64,000 nt of DNA from Rhizodiscina lignyota (lineage: Eukaryota > Ascomycota > Dothideomycetes > Aulographales > Rhizodiscinaceae), in contig ML978129.1 in NCBI GenBank assembly GCA_010015805.1, positions 558,001 to 622,000 of the forward strand, read 5' to 3'. Shown in pieces: positions 14,106-24,439 of the stretch. Each line of letters starts with the position of its first letter. Position 1 is the first letter of the stretch. The notes under the pieces are model-generated. The model was not told the origin of the DNA. It did not search any database and saw only the letters and a list, made by a program, of their open reading frames with translations. The translations under genes were made by a program, and so were the position numbers.

Positions 14106-16858
14106 GACGATTCTTGTCCATAGTTGATCTTCAAGCGCGGCCTGTTGTCCTTCTTCTCCAGCGCTTAATGATAACTCTTTTAATCGTGCTCCGGGGTCAT
14201 GTTGGCGTCTGGCGTTCTTGTTCTGTTTGCGTGATTGGGTCACGTCCCAGACTTTGCACGGCGTGGTCGGCGGGGTCCAGTCGCTTTTTCCAGTTTCTGC
14301 GATGGCTCCTAAGCTTCCATTGTCCAAAAGTCTAGATGGTTTCCGGTCTCATGGGTTCCCGTTGGGTTGTGGCGCCATCATTTCCATTCTCTTTCTTGTG
14401 TTCACCAGTCATTGGATTGGCCTGACGAACTGACGACTGTACATTTCCACTGTAATGTCTGATCCTGAAAGTCCAAGTGTACATAGACAGGGTCCAAAAA
14501 CCTCGGCGGGATGGGTCGGCGAAATGCAAAGCGTTCCTGATATTCAAACCTTTTTTGACAGTTTGGGCCCCAGCAGCTCTTATATACAACGACAGGTGCG
14601 CACAGTTCTCCAGCCCCCGTGTCTCGTGCATCGAATCGGCTACGCTTGCGCGGGCTTAAAAAACAATTTCCCGTTACTCTGGCGTCAAAACCTGCCGGGC
14701 AATGCTGCTTTGCTCAATGCTTTGGGCGGAGGGATCGTCAAGAGTCGGGATACGCAGCATGAATCCACCGACCACCGACGCCCATCCCGCTCAACGGAGT
14801 CAAGGCACAAGTCACATTCCCTGCTCCCGTGTTCGCACAGTCGGTGTCGTGCAGCGAAGAAGAAAAGAAAGGGAGATGGAAGGAGCGCGGCTCCTGCGCC
14901 GTCGGGGTTGGCTACGGGTTGGCTAACGACCTTGAGGCGCCTTTGGGGCTTGTGGAACTCGAAGCCCTTGCACCGTTGAGCAACGGTCATCTACGATTCC
15001 CACACGTACCATCTGGAACGCAGCCAATCTCGCGGCTGGACCCCAGATTTTCGGGCAACACTTGATCAAGATGTGGCTCCTCCGAGACGTCACTGCGAGT
15101 TGCCACTGCAGCCACTGCATGTCCCGTCAGGAACGGTTCCCGGCAGCAGCACATGGCCCATCGGCGTGCGCAGAACTGGGAAAGCCGCCGCGATTGCCGG
15201 TGCCAAATCACCTCCAACACTGCCCTCTGATTCTCTACACGGCAAGCCAAAGCAGTCTAGCAGCAGTCTCCTGAGTCCTAACAAGGGCACACATGAAACC
15301 CCTAATACAGACGGGCATGAAAACTCTACCCTTGGCTCCGGAGATGCTCCTGGACGGCCGTGACGGCTTCGGCTCATCCCGTAGAAGGGAGTGATAGTGT
15401 CGGAGAAACGGCCGCCACGAGGAGATTTGGCGCCGGCAACGGCCTATGTGCGACTGAGACTCACGTGTGACTTGTTTTTTGATGGTCTGTTCGTAGCAAA
15501 GGAATGGCAAGAAGCCCTTGCGTTGCAGATGCCGGACATTTGCCCGGTGATGTGGTGGTTAGGGATACGTGAAGTGTATTTTAGGTTTGCTCGCAAACTC
15601 ATTGGTGGTGAGGGCGGGAATGCCGTCAGCATCAGAACGTTAAGCCAACTTCACGATTACATAGTCAGCTGCGACACTCGGCCGTCCAGCACTGCACTCG
15701 CACCGCGCAGAAAATAAAGGCGAGGGCCGCGCTCTCGAATTTTTGGAGACTGGCTGGGGGTGGCAGAGACCTCTGAGCCTTTCGGAGAGGGCGGGGGAGG
15801 TCCGCCTGTGGACTCAGGAGCAGCGTTGGAGTGCGTGCGGCTCTCCAACCCGACGCGGCTGTGTTCGTACTGCTCAATAATTCCTCACCACGGGGATATT
15901 TCTGCTTCCTGCCCCTTCGGAAGATAATGGCACAATGCAACGCGCCGGTCGGACGCGGTAGCTTCCCCTTTTGATCATGCGGTGCAGTCCTGAGCAAGAG
16001 TTATCGAGGACAGCACAGTTGTGCAGCTCAGTTTAAAGTTGGGAGGCATCGCCAAGGCAATAGTACAGATCCGAGCCGGGTTGCAGCTCTTGCCGGGGGC
16101 GCGCTGGGGGTGCTGGCGGCACGCAAACGGGTGCCGAGGCCCCTAGACACAGTTGAGCCTCTCGGGGGTTGGGCAGGGCTAGCGTCCCATTACTCGCGGC
16201 CCCTGCATGTCTCTGAGCGGCTCCGGACACAACGCGACGATCCACAGCATGCTATCTTTGTGGACTGCCTGGTCCACAACTCCCCAAGGCGATGCGACGG
16301 ACACTCTTTGCAACGCCTGCTCGGAAGCATCGCAGTCTGAGCTTCTCCGCCTGGAAAAGGGCGTTCGGACGCGGGCCACGCCTTTCAGTTGACGCGAGAT
16401 CCGAGATTAGGACCCCTTTTCGCTCTGCCACGCTACTTTTCGCACTCCTCCCCACACCGTCTGATCTGACGGCGGCCGCGGAGCGTGCGAATCTGGCCAC
16501 AAACGAACCGCAGGCCAGTCGACATTTCGGCATGGCTGGCAATTCGCTCGACAAACGTGGCAATAGCCTCAGCAGTGGAGAGCTGCTCGCTGCTGCCCCC
16601 CAGCAGCTCCTCAGCCATTTCCAAATGCCCTTTGTTTAGCAACACTCCAATGCCGCGGGAAAAGCGGGGCCGACAGCAGAGCGACGACGCAGATTCTCCT
16701 GAAAATCCGTCGGTGTAGCTGTACGTATATAGAGCTTGTGCTGTGCCGGTCGTGCCTCCCTCTTGTCCTGTAGTCCAACTGATTGAATAATTTGTGCCTG
16801 CTCACCGCCATCAACCTACACCAAACCAACCCCACACTTCAAATTTCACAAACTCACA
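14106..16858. other. Intergenic region between CMR1 and THR1
   Basis: 2.75 kb with only short, unconvincing open frames. It should contain the CMR1 3' end and the THR1 promoter. No domain-bearing frame or repeat was recognised. Confidence 0.6.
16726..16732 (+). promoter_or_regulatory. Candidate TATA element of THR1
   Basis: TATATAG lies 127 bases before the THR1 start codon, followed by a pyrimidine-rich then A/C-rich leader of the kind common in highly expressed fungal genes. Position and sequence fit a TATA box; there is no direct evidence of the transcription start. Confidence 0.35.
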
Positions 16859-17777
16859 ATGGCCATTGGCGAGAGCACCCAGATCCCTTCGTGGAGCCTT
16901 GAGGGCAAGGTCGCCCTTGTCACCGGCTCTGGTAAGTTCGAGACTGTCCCAGAAATGCAATTGAGCTTCAATTGACGAAATCCACCAGGCCGTGGCATCG
17001 GCAAGGCTATGGCCACCGAGCTCGCCAAGCGCGGCGCAAAGGTCGTCGTGAACTATGCAAACTCCGCAGAGGCCGCCGAGAAGGTCGTCCAGGAGATCAA
17101 GGGCTTCGGCGGTGACGCCATTGCCTTGAAGGCCAACGTTGCCGACGTCAAGCAGACCATCAAGCTGATGGACGACGCCGTCGCCCACTTCGGCAAGCTC
17201 GACATTGTCTGCTCCAACTCTGGCGTTGTCTCCTTCGGCCATCTTAAGGATGTCACCGAGGAGGAGTACGACCGCGTCATGCAGATCAACACCCGTGGCC
17301 AGTTCTTCGTCGCCCGTGAGGCGTACAAGCACCTCGAGGTTGGCGGCCGCATCATCCTGATGGGCTCCATCACCGGTCAGGCCAAGGGCGTTCCCAAGCA
17401 CGCCGTCTACTCCGGCTCCAAGGGCGCCATCGAGACCTTCACCCGCTGCATGGCCATCGGTAAGAGCCACATGTATCAATTTCTAGAGAATCCTTCTAAC
17501 GCGCGTTGCAGACGCTGGTGACAAGAAGATCACTGTCAACTGCGTTGCTCCAGGTGGCATCAAGACCGACATGTACCACGCCGTGTGCCGTGAGTACATC
17601 CCGAACGGCGAGAACCTCTCCGACGACCAGGTCGACGAGTACGCCAAAACCTGGTCGCCAGTCCAGCGTGTCGGCCAGCCCATCGACATTGCCCGCGTTG
17701 TCTGCTTCCTCGCCTCCCAGGACGGCGACTGGATCAACGGCAAGGTCCTCGGCATTGACGGCGCCGCCTGCATGTAA
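16859..17777 (+). CDS. THR1: 1,3,8-trihydroxynaphthalene reductase (DHN-melanin pathway SDR)
   Basis: NADPH-dependent short-chain dehydrogenase that reduces tetra-/trihydroxynaphthalene to scytalone/vermelone in DHN-melanin synthesis; cytosolic. Exons are 16859-16931, 16989-17459 and 17512-17777, giving 269 residues. The Rossmann motif TGSGRGIG is at 22-29, NSG at 101-103, and the catalytic Ser151, Tyr165 and Lys169 stand in GSITG and YSGSK. The stretch from about 95 to 215 ([41 protein letters not shown]) is nearly the consensus of fungal THN reductases (Magnaporthe 3HNR, Cochliobolus Brn1). The protein ends in Met, as in trihydroxynaphthalene reductase, where 4HNR has Ile. It follows CMR1 in tandem. 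Versicolorin reductase is the closest alternative family, but the C-terminal half favours melanin. Confidence 0.95.
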
Positions 17778-18188
17778 ATTGCCCACTCCGCGAGTCGTCC
17801 TTCACACCCTCTGCCGCCTCCATCAATACCTCTGTCGACAGCCACCCTCGTCACCAGCTCCATACCCATACCATAATCTAGTCATCGATCCGGCGAGATC
17901 AGCGGCGGCGTTGGCTTAGAAAATTTAGACTAGTCTTGACATACTGTGCATGAAAAACTGAACGGGAGGAAAAAAGCGGGCAGCGTCGGGACGAGGAAAA
18001 GGTTCAATACTGCTACCTACTTTGACGTGCTGATGTCTGTTTATGTACTTGAAGATAGCCTTAATGTCAATATGCCTTCTCCTCCAATCCATTCCAAAAT
18101 CGATACTTCAAAAGGTGATTGTAACCCCCAGCATTGGTGAAGTGGCATGATATCGTTAGACGATTTGTATTGCTCTAATACGCGAGGC

Positions 18189-18215
18189 TTGTAGTGAATC
18201 CGGAGTTCACTACAA
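18189..18215. repeat. Perfect 10-bp inverted repeat with 7-nt loop
   Basis: TTGTAGTGAA and TTCACTACAA flank the seven bases TCCGGAG. It lies immediately left of the tandem array and about 410 bases after the THR1 stop codon. It could form a stem-loop in DNA or in a long 3' transcript. Confidence 0.7.
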
Positions 18216-18219
18216 TGGC

Positions 18220-18303
18220 AAGGCCGTGAGGTGAAAGCCGTGAGGTGAAGGCTGTGTGGTGAAGGCTGTGTGGTGAAGGCTGTGTGGTGAAAGCCGTGGG
18301 GTG
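18220..18303. repeat. Minisatellite: six 14-bp units
   Basis: Six head-to-tail units run without gaps. Units 3-5 are identical (AAGGCTGTGTGGTG). Units 1, 2 and 6 differ at two to four positions (for example AAAGCCGTGAGGTG). The identical middle units and divergent ends are typical of replication-slippage arrays. It is too short and lacks spacers, so it is not CRISPR. Confidence 0.85.
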
Positions 18304-18969
18304 ACTGAGAAATAAGTGTGCAAATAAAAATATCACGCATGAAATATATATATAGTCAATGGCTCAAACAATGCTCGACTCAACATACGAAAATACTGGC
18401 ACTCTGCCTATTGGCGAGGGCCTCGGGGTGTCTTGAGAGCCAGTGAGAGAGCTGGACTTACGATTCCAAGATGGAACCTGCGCAATACAGCTGTCTGCTA
18501 ACACCAGCGAATGTCACCCAATCGTAGAGCCGGGTCTGAGCTGGCTTCCGCTCTATCTGAACTCACAGATAGACTGTGGTTCAAGTAGAAGAAATGCCTC
18601 CTCCAACTTAGCGAAATTAGAGCGTAAATATCTTACATTGCCAATCGTTAACGTATCTCTACATCTTGGTCCACCACTTTACTGTTTGGTGGCACTAACA
18701 CCTGCTTGACTTTACTCCCCTGCTACAGTAGTAAGATCGCCTCCCTCATTGGTCGTTGATCGCAGCTTACCACCTTCTCTTTGGTAGCTTAATATTCGAA
18801 TGGGATGAAGCAGCAGCCTGCATGACTTCCCGAACGTATCTCAAAACCTCCGATGATTTAGACTTGGGCATGTTTTTGCCGCACGGCCGTCGCATATGAT
18901 CACACGATATCTAGATAGCATAGTGCTGTCTTGATCTCAGCTTGCGAGATGAAGAGCGACCATACAACT

Positions 18970-19990
18970 TTATATAAGAACACCAAATGAGTGTAGACGA
19001 CAGAATACATTGGCATTGATGCTATCAGCTAACATGCTAGCTCGAGCTCGGGATGTCCATCGGAATGTTGAAAGATGGCGACAAACGCATTCGTTCGCGC
19101 GCTTTCTTCCCTTCAAGACAAACTCGACGGCTACATTTATCGAATATTGTTTAAGAGACATCCAAAACTTTATAGACACCTGGTTCTCCAATGTGACATT
19201 GCGGAGGCGACACGAAATAGCTGAGGTAGAGAGGAGCAGAGAGCTGGTCAGGAAAGTGCCTGCGAAAGGGTGAAAAGCTCGACACGATTACGGAAGAAAC
19301 CACCAGGCTCGAGCAAATGCCTCGGCGGACTCTTCGAAGAAAAGAAGGCGCGGAAAGTACGAGAGATCGGAACCAGAGCACTTGATATCAATCAAGAAGC
19401 CACCAGAGCTAATGATGTCTGAGATTCCATCCAAGTCACTACCACTTCCGCCGCCGCAGGCAAATACACCTCATATGTATCAAGAATGAGCTCCCTCTCC
19501 AATGCCAGATGAAGACTGCGAAGCTGAAGACGAAAGGGACATGGGCCAGTCAAGGTACAACAACTTCGCGAGGCATTGCCATGCATTGTGCAATGCCGAA
19601 GGAAGTATGGATGCCTTTGTTTACAGACCGAGACTATACTCCCTGTTTGCTGCAGGCATTTGCTCGGCGTCAGAATGCTCGACACTGCCAGTATATCTGC
19701 TTCGATCTTCTCTCAAAGCCCAGGCTGCCAATGCGACTCTAGTTCAAGTACTGCAATTGGTGTCGACAGTGCCTGACGATCTGAAGGCTGCATGGGACTA
19801 CCTGTTTGAAGTGCTGCGTGCGTGCGACAGAACGATTGAAATATATGAAAAGGAAGGAGAGAACGCCCCTGGGCAGATGGAAGAGGAGCACTCGGGCAAT
19901 GATTGAAAAAGAGTTGAAAGACGAAATGGGTGGGGCAGCCATGAGTGCGAGCGCAGTGAAACCGTCGCCGACGGAAGTAGTGGAGTAGGT
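18970..19990 (+). pseudogene. Possible decayed protein-coding gene
   Basis: Several overlapping plus-strand open frames have protein-like composition, for example 19010-19273 (87 codons) and 19502-19906 (134 codons). They are rich in charged, helix-forming residues and do not join into one intact frame. The stretch around 19079-19190 reads like the N-terminal helical region of a fungal STAND/NACHT-type protein, but I cannot confirm this. It could equally be chance frames in intergenic DNA. Confidence is low. Confidence 0.2.
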
Positions 19991-21110
19991 AAGACTATGA
20001 AATAGCAAAGACTCTGGGATCTAGAGAAAGGAATCGAGTCTTTAAATGTGCCCGGCGTACGAAGGAGCTAGTTTCTCGTAAGCGCATGAGACCAGCAACG
20101 GCGTGTCTTTTCCGCGATAACGAAAAGCAAATATTCTAAGGCAGGTCTGGCAAGCTATTCCCTGACTACCTCAAATGCAAGCTCATTGATATGCGGGGGC
20201 TTCGTAGAAGTGCTGAAGGCAACTGTAGTAGAGTAGCTCTGTAGACTGCCCTCTCGTAAAGAACTAGCTTCTTCGTACTTCCAACCCCGTTCACCTCAGA
20301 AAATGAGGTAGGCAGATCCTTGAGCAAGAGACCAAGAGGCGAAGATATAGTCTCGGTTGAGATCTGGACTCGACAAATTATACATCCAGCGGGGTGAGGT
20401 GTTGCCATTAAGAACCTTAGTGACACAGTGCGGTCACACTCGTCCAACACAAACACTCCAGGTGTGTGGTCAACAGGTCAGTTACGACCCTCATTCTGAA
20501 TTCGAATTGATTAAACAGGGAGCACAAGAGTGGCAAAGGCGCCTCTAACGCTCTTTATTTAGTGGCTCCCTCGTCTACGATATTCGATGGAGGTAGTCAA
20601 AGACGCAAGCTCAGGTCAAGTCTGCCCTGTGCTCGCCAGTTGTTCCAATGTGGTGATATTAGGGGCTTCCACGGTATCAAGCAGGTGAGGTCTGAGACGT
20701 GATCAACCACATCTGAAGGCTTCTAAATGATGAAAATATGAAAATGAAGGTGGCACTCTAAAGAAGAAATAATAGAATTAATGCTGCCGCGATCATGGCG
20801 GCATCGGGGTCATACTTTGGTTGCGGCGGTGGCATTTAGGATCTTATAATAGGCACAAGTACAGACAAGTGTCCTATTGGAGGTGTTACAAATGCAGCTT
20901 GTCGCTTTGATGGGTTAATTGATTGGATTAGTGAGCTGGGGCGGAATATGCGGAGGGTGAGCGTTGAGTGGCTAAAGTGGTCGAGTGCAAACCCCTGTGC
21001 TGTAAGTGGAGGGGGACTTTGGAAGGCGTTGCAATCTGTCCTTCTTCAAGCCATAAATTATTCCTCTTACTCCACCTCGTCGAACCACACAACCAACACC
21101 CGCTCGACGG

Positions 21111-21120
21111 TTATTTAAAG
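21111..21120 (+). promoter_or_regulatory. Candidate TATA-like element of PDI1
   Basis: TTATTTAAAG ends 54 bases before the PDI1 start codon, in a pyrimidine-rich promoter. It is a positional inference only. Confidence 0.3.
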
Positions 21121-21174
21121 CCATCAAGGAGCGTTCCTTTTCATTTTCACATTTGTTTCTACATCACCTCCAAC

Positions 21175-23100
21175 ATGCGGACGTCGCTCGCATTACTCTT
21201 CGGCGCTGTCGCGTCTGCGCTCGCATCAGATGTCCTCTCCCTCCACAAGGACGACTTTGATGAATTCATCCAGGAGAACAACTTGGTTCTCGCTGAGTTC
21301 TTTGCACCTTGGTGCGGCCACTGTAAAGCTTTGGCTCCCGAATACGAAGAGGTTCGATTATCTACCTACACTAAATACCAAACACTAACGAAGGGATAGG
21401 CGGCGACAGCACTGAAGGAGAAGAATATTGCATTGGCAAAGGTCGATTGCACGGAGGAGTCGGAGCTCTGCTCGAATTATGGCGTCGAGGGCTATCCAAC
21501 ACTGAAGATGTAATTTCCGGGTCGCACGTATGCTCATCGCACTTGCACTGACTTTGTCGCAGATTCAGAGGCCCCGACAACATTACACCCTATGGCGGCC
21601 CGCGAAAGGCGCAAGCGTATGTTTGGGCATTCTGTTAACTCTGAAAGGTTGCGGTTACTGACTCGTTCCAGGATCATCTCCTACATGACGAAGCAATCTC
21701 TCCCCGCCGTTTCTGTCCTCGATAAAGATTCTCTTGAGGAGTTCAAGACAGCAGACAAGGTCGTTCTAGTCGGATACTTCGCGGCGGATGACAAGGCGTC
21801 GAATGAGACATACCAGGCCGTCGCTGATAAGCTGCGTGATAGCTTCCTGTTTGGTGCTACCAGCGATGAGAGCTTGGCGAAGGCCGAGGGCGTCAAGCAG
21901 CCTGCCATCGTTTTGTACAAGTCGTTTGATGAGGGCAAGAACACCTTCGAGGGCAAATTCGACCAGGAGCCAATTGAGAAATTCGCCTCGACGTCAGCTA
22001 CACCTCTCATTGGCGAAGTTGGCCCCGAGACCTACCAAGGCTACATGGCTGTGAGTTCTAGCCACTATAGCATCTGAAGTTTATTATAGCGGTATGTGCT
22101 AACAACACCTCGTCCAGGCCGGTATCCCTCTTGCATACATCTTCGCCGAGACACCTGAGGAGCGGGACGAGATTGCTAAGGAGCTTCGGTCTGTTGCTGA
22201 GAAGCACAAGGGCGCGGTCAACTTCGCAACCATCGATGCCAAGTCATTCGGACAGCACGGCGGCAACTTGAACCTCGAGGTTGGCAAGTGGCCTGCCTTT
22301 GCCATCCAGGAGACTGCCAAGAACCAGAAGTTCCCCTTCGACCAGAGCAAGAAGCTCACCTCCAAGGACGTTGGCTCTTTCGTTGACGACTTTGTCGCTG
22401 GGAAGATCGAGCCCAGCATTAAGTCTGAGCCGATCCCAGAGAAGCAGGAGGGCGTTACCGTCGTGGTCGCGCATACATACAAGGACATTGTGTTGGACGA
22501 CGATAAGGACGTGCTTCTAGAATTCTATGCAGTAAGTTATCCAATACTATGAATTTGAACTGAGAACTGAGCTAACCTGCTTCTAGCCTTGGTGCGGTAC
22601 GTATCCGATCTGCAGTCTAGAGACCTGCAATCCAGAGATTTGCAATTCAAACTAATAATATCGCAGGACATTGCAAGGCTCTTGCGCCGAAATATGACGA
22701 GCTCGCCGAGTTGTACGCGCCGCATTCGAACGTTGTCATCGCCAAGGTCGACGCAACCGCCAACGACGTCCCTGATGAGATCCAAGGCTTCCCAACCATC
22801 AAGTTGTATCCAGCTGGCAAGAAGGACGAGCCAGTCGACTACACGGGTAGCCGCACGGTTGAAGATCTCGCCAATTTCATCAAGGAGCACGGTAGCCACA
22901 AGATCGAAGTCAAAATTGGCAAGGAGGAGCCGAAGCGCGATGAGGCAGACGAGAGCGTAGTTAGCGCCGCACCTGCTGCCACTGAGACAGCCGAAGAGGG
23001 GGAGGGCATCGCAGATAAAGTTAAGGACGCCGCCGAGAAGGTGAGGGAGGCGGTCATGGATGGCGATGACGAGGACCCGGATGTGCATGATGAGCTGTAA
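21175..23100 (+). CDS. PDI1: Protein disulfide isomerase, ER lumenal
   Basis: Forms and rearranges disulfides of secretory proteins in the ER lumen. Seven exons: 21175-21351, 21400-21509, 21563-21616, 21672-22050, 22118-22531, 22587-22596 and 22667-23100; 525 residues. A signal peptide ([17 protein letters not shown]) is followed by thioredoxin domain a with CGHC at 47-50. Two redox-inactive domains follow, then domain a' with CGHC at 381-384, an acidic tail, and the ER retrieval signal HDEL at the end. Length and order match classical a-b-b'-a' PDI. Exon 6 is only 10 nt and supplies PWC plus the first base of the Gly codon of the second active site. Several in-frame triplets precede the chosen ATG, but only this start gives a signal peptide. 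Confidence 0.95.
22587..22596 (+). other. PDI1: 10-nt micro-exon of PDI1 at the second active site
   Basis: Bases CCTTGGTGCG lie between a TTCTAG acceptor and a GTACGT donor. They encode Pro-Trp-Cys and the first base of Gly; the next exon (22667) completes Gly-His-Cys-Lys. Without it the frame is lost. The neighbouring introns are 55 and 70 nt. Confidence 0.85.
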
Positions 23101-24439
23101 GCTCCAAGTGACTATTGAAATGCGTCGGAAACCATTCTCCAGGAAAGCGAGAATCGAACAATAACAATGGAATAAAAGCATCATCACGGACACCGGGACA
23201 CGAATTCAAGCATGGTTCAATCGTCATGATATCTGGCAGTCAACAGACCGGCTGGATATTTCAGTTCAATGGCTTTTTGGGAGTTGCGTTCTCGTTTGGC
23301 CGCTCTTCGAGTGGATTGGCGTTAGCTGGATATATATGTATGCTTATTTGAAGATGACCATGCTGTTCTAAACGCATTGAATTTTGCAGCTCCCAAATGC
23401 CGTTCACACTTGGAAATTTATCACATCGTGAAATGTCGGGATGAGACAGAGCGGCAGAATGTGGCAGCTTCACTTCGAGACTCGAACCGTATTTCAACAT
23501 CTCATCTGCCCCTCCTTGTCAGAAGGCGATCGATACGGCTAGCGCGTGAGCACGTGTACTCGGTGTAAATATCGTTCCTCGCCTTTAGAGTTCTCCCTTT
23601 TATCAATCAATGATATTCGCCACTTCGTGGTAGATATGCTCCAACCCTCCATGGCTTCAAAGCCCTGCAATTCCCTTTCTGTGCTTTTCGCTGATAAACG
23701 ATTAGATGAAGGGATTATTACGACATGTCCGTCTCTCTCACGATGACGGTGATCGCAGGCTTTTTTGAGGCTTACCTTCCTTCACATTCTCGACATCCAG
23801 CCGAGCAGTTCACGATAGGCGTGGCAAGTCCAGCATGCCGATTCGGTCATTTCGGAGCCCGCTTCTCTTGCTCCGCAATCGCAGCTTGAACTGCGATAAC
23901 ACTCGACGTGAGCTGGCCGCGTTTCAGTGTGCTGACCTTTGCAGGCGGGCCGGGAGAAACAAAACACCACCGCGCAATGGCATGCCTTGTAGGTGTATTC
24001 ATTCACTCCCTCGCATATATGATGGTCATCTCCCACGTCTCATTGCCTTGATGCTCTCGAGAAGCAGCGTCGTCTTGACCCTCTGGTGAAACACCACAGT
24101 CAGACCCTCCTCCACAGGTAATTAGTAGAGTCTCTTTGAGCAGTTGCGAAACTGTCAGACCTTACATCTACGAGATACTGCTCAGAGAAAAGTGCGCCAT
24201 TTGTCGTTTCATAAGTCTCCACCTCATGACGTTTCTCTTTCTTGGCCCTATCAATGCGCTTGTTCTGCGCCCGCTTTTGTAGTGCAAGAATCACGGCTGC
24301 TCCTGGCCTTTTGCTCAAGCCGGGATGCGAACGCTCTGGCCCTGATATAGTTCCCCCTCGCTGTCCTAGTTGAATCCTCAGCGTTTGTCTCACTACTGGT
24401 TTGCTCTCCTCCCACCGGGCATGCCCCAATGTGCACGGG
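23101..24439. other. Intergenic region between PDI1 and the kelch gene
   Basis: 1.3 kb on both strands with only short frames (up to 109 codons, minus strand 24100-24429) and no recognisable domain. I see nothing to annotate beyond the flanking 3' end and promoter. Confidence 0.5.

Larger units (their letters stand above)
17778..21174. other. Intergenic region between THR1 and PDI1
   Basis: 3.4 kb with no intact gene that I can support. It contains a hairpin (18189-18215), a 14-bp tandem array (18220-18303) and a possible decayed gene (about 18970-19990). The last 100 bases are pyrimidine-rich and form the PDI1 promoter and leader. Confidence 0.55.

Noticed and set aside
16811-17479. 222-codon frame antisense to THR1
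   Set aside because: It mirrors the codon bias of the THR1 coding strand; its Gly/Leu/Asp/Val-rich translation is the usual antisense shadow.
18220-18303. Tandem array considered as CRISPR
   Set aside because: Units are 14 bp, contiguous and without spacers; the genome is eukaryotic.
22537-23193. 218-codon frame antisense to PDI1
   Set aside because: Shadow of the conserved PDI a' domain on the other strand.
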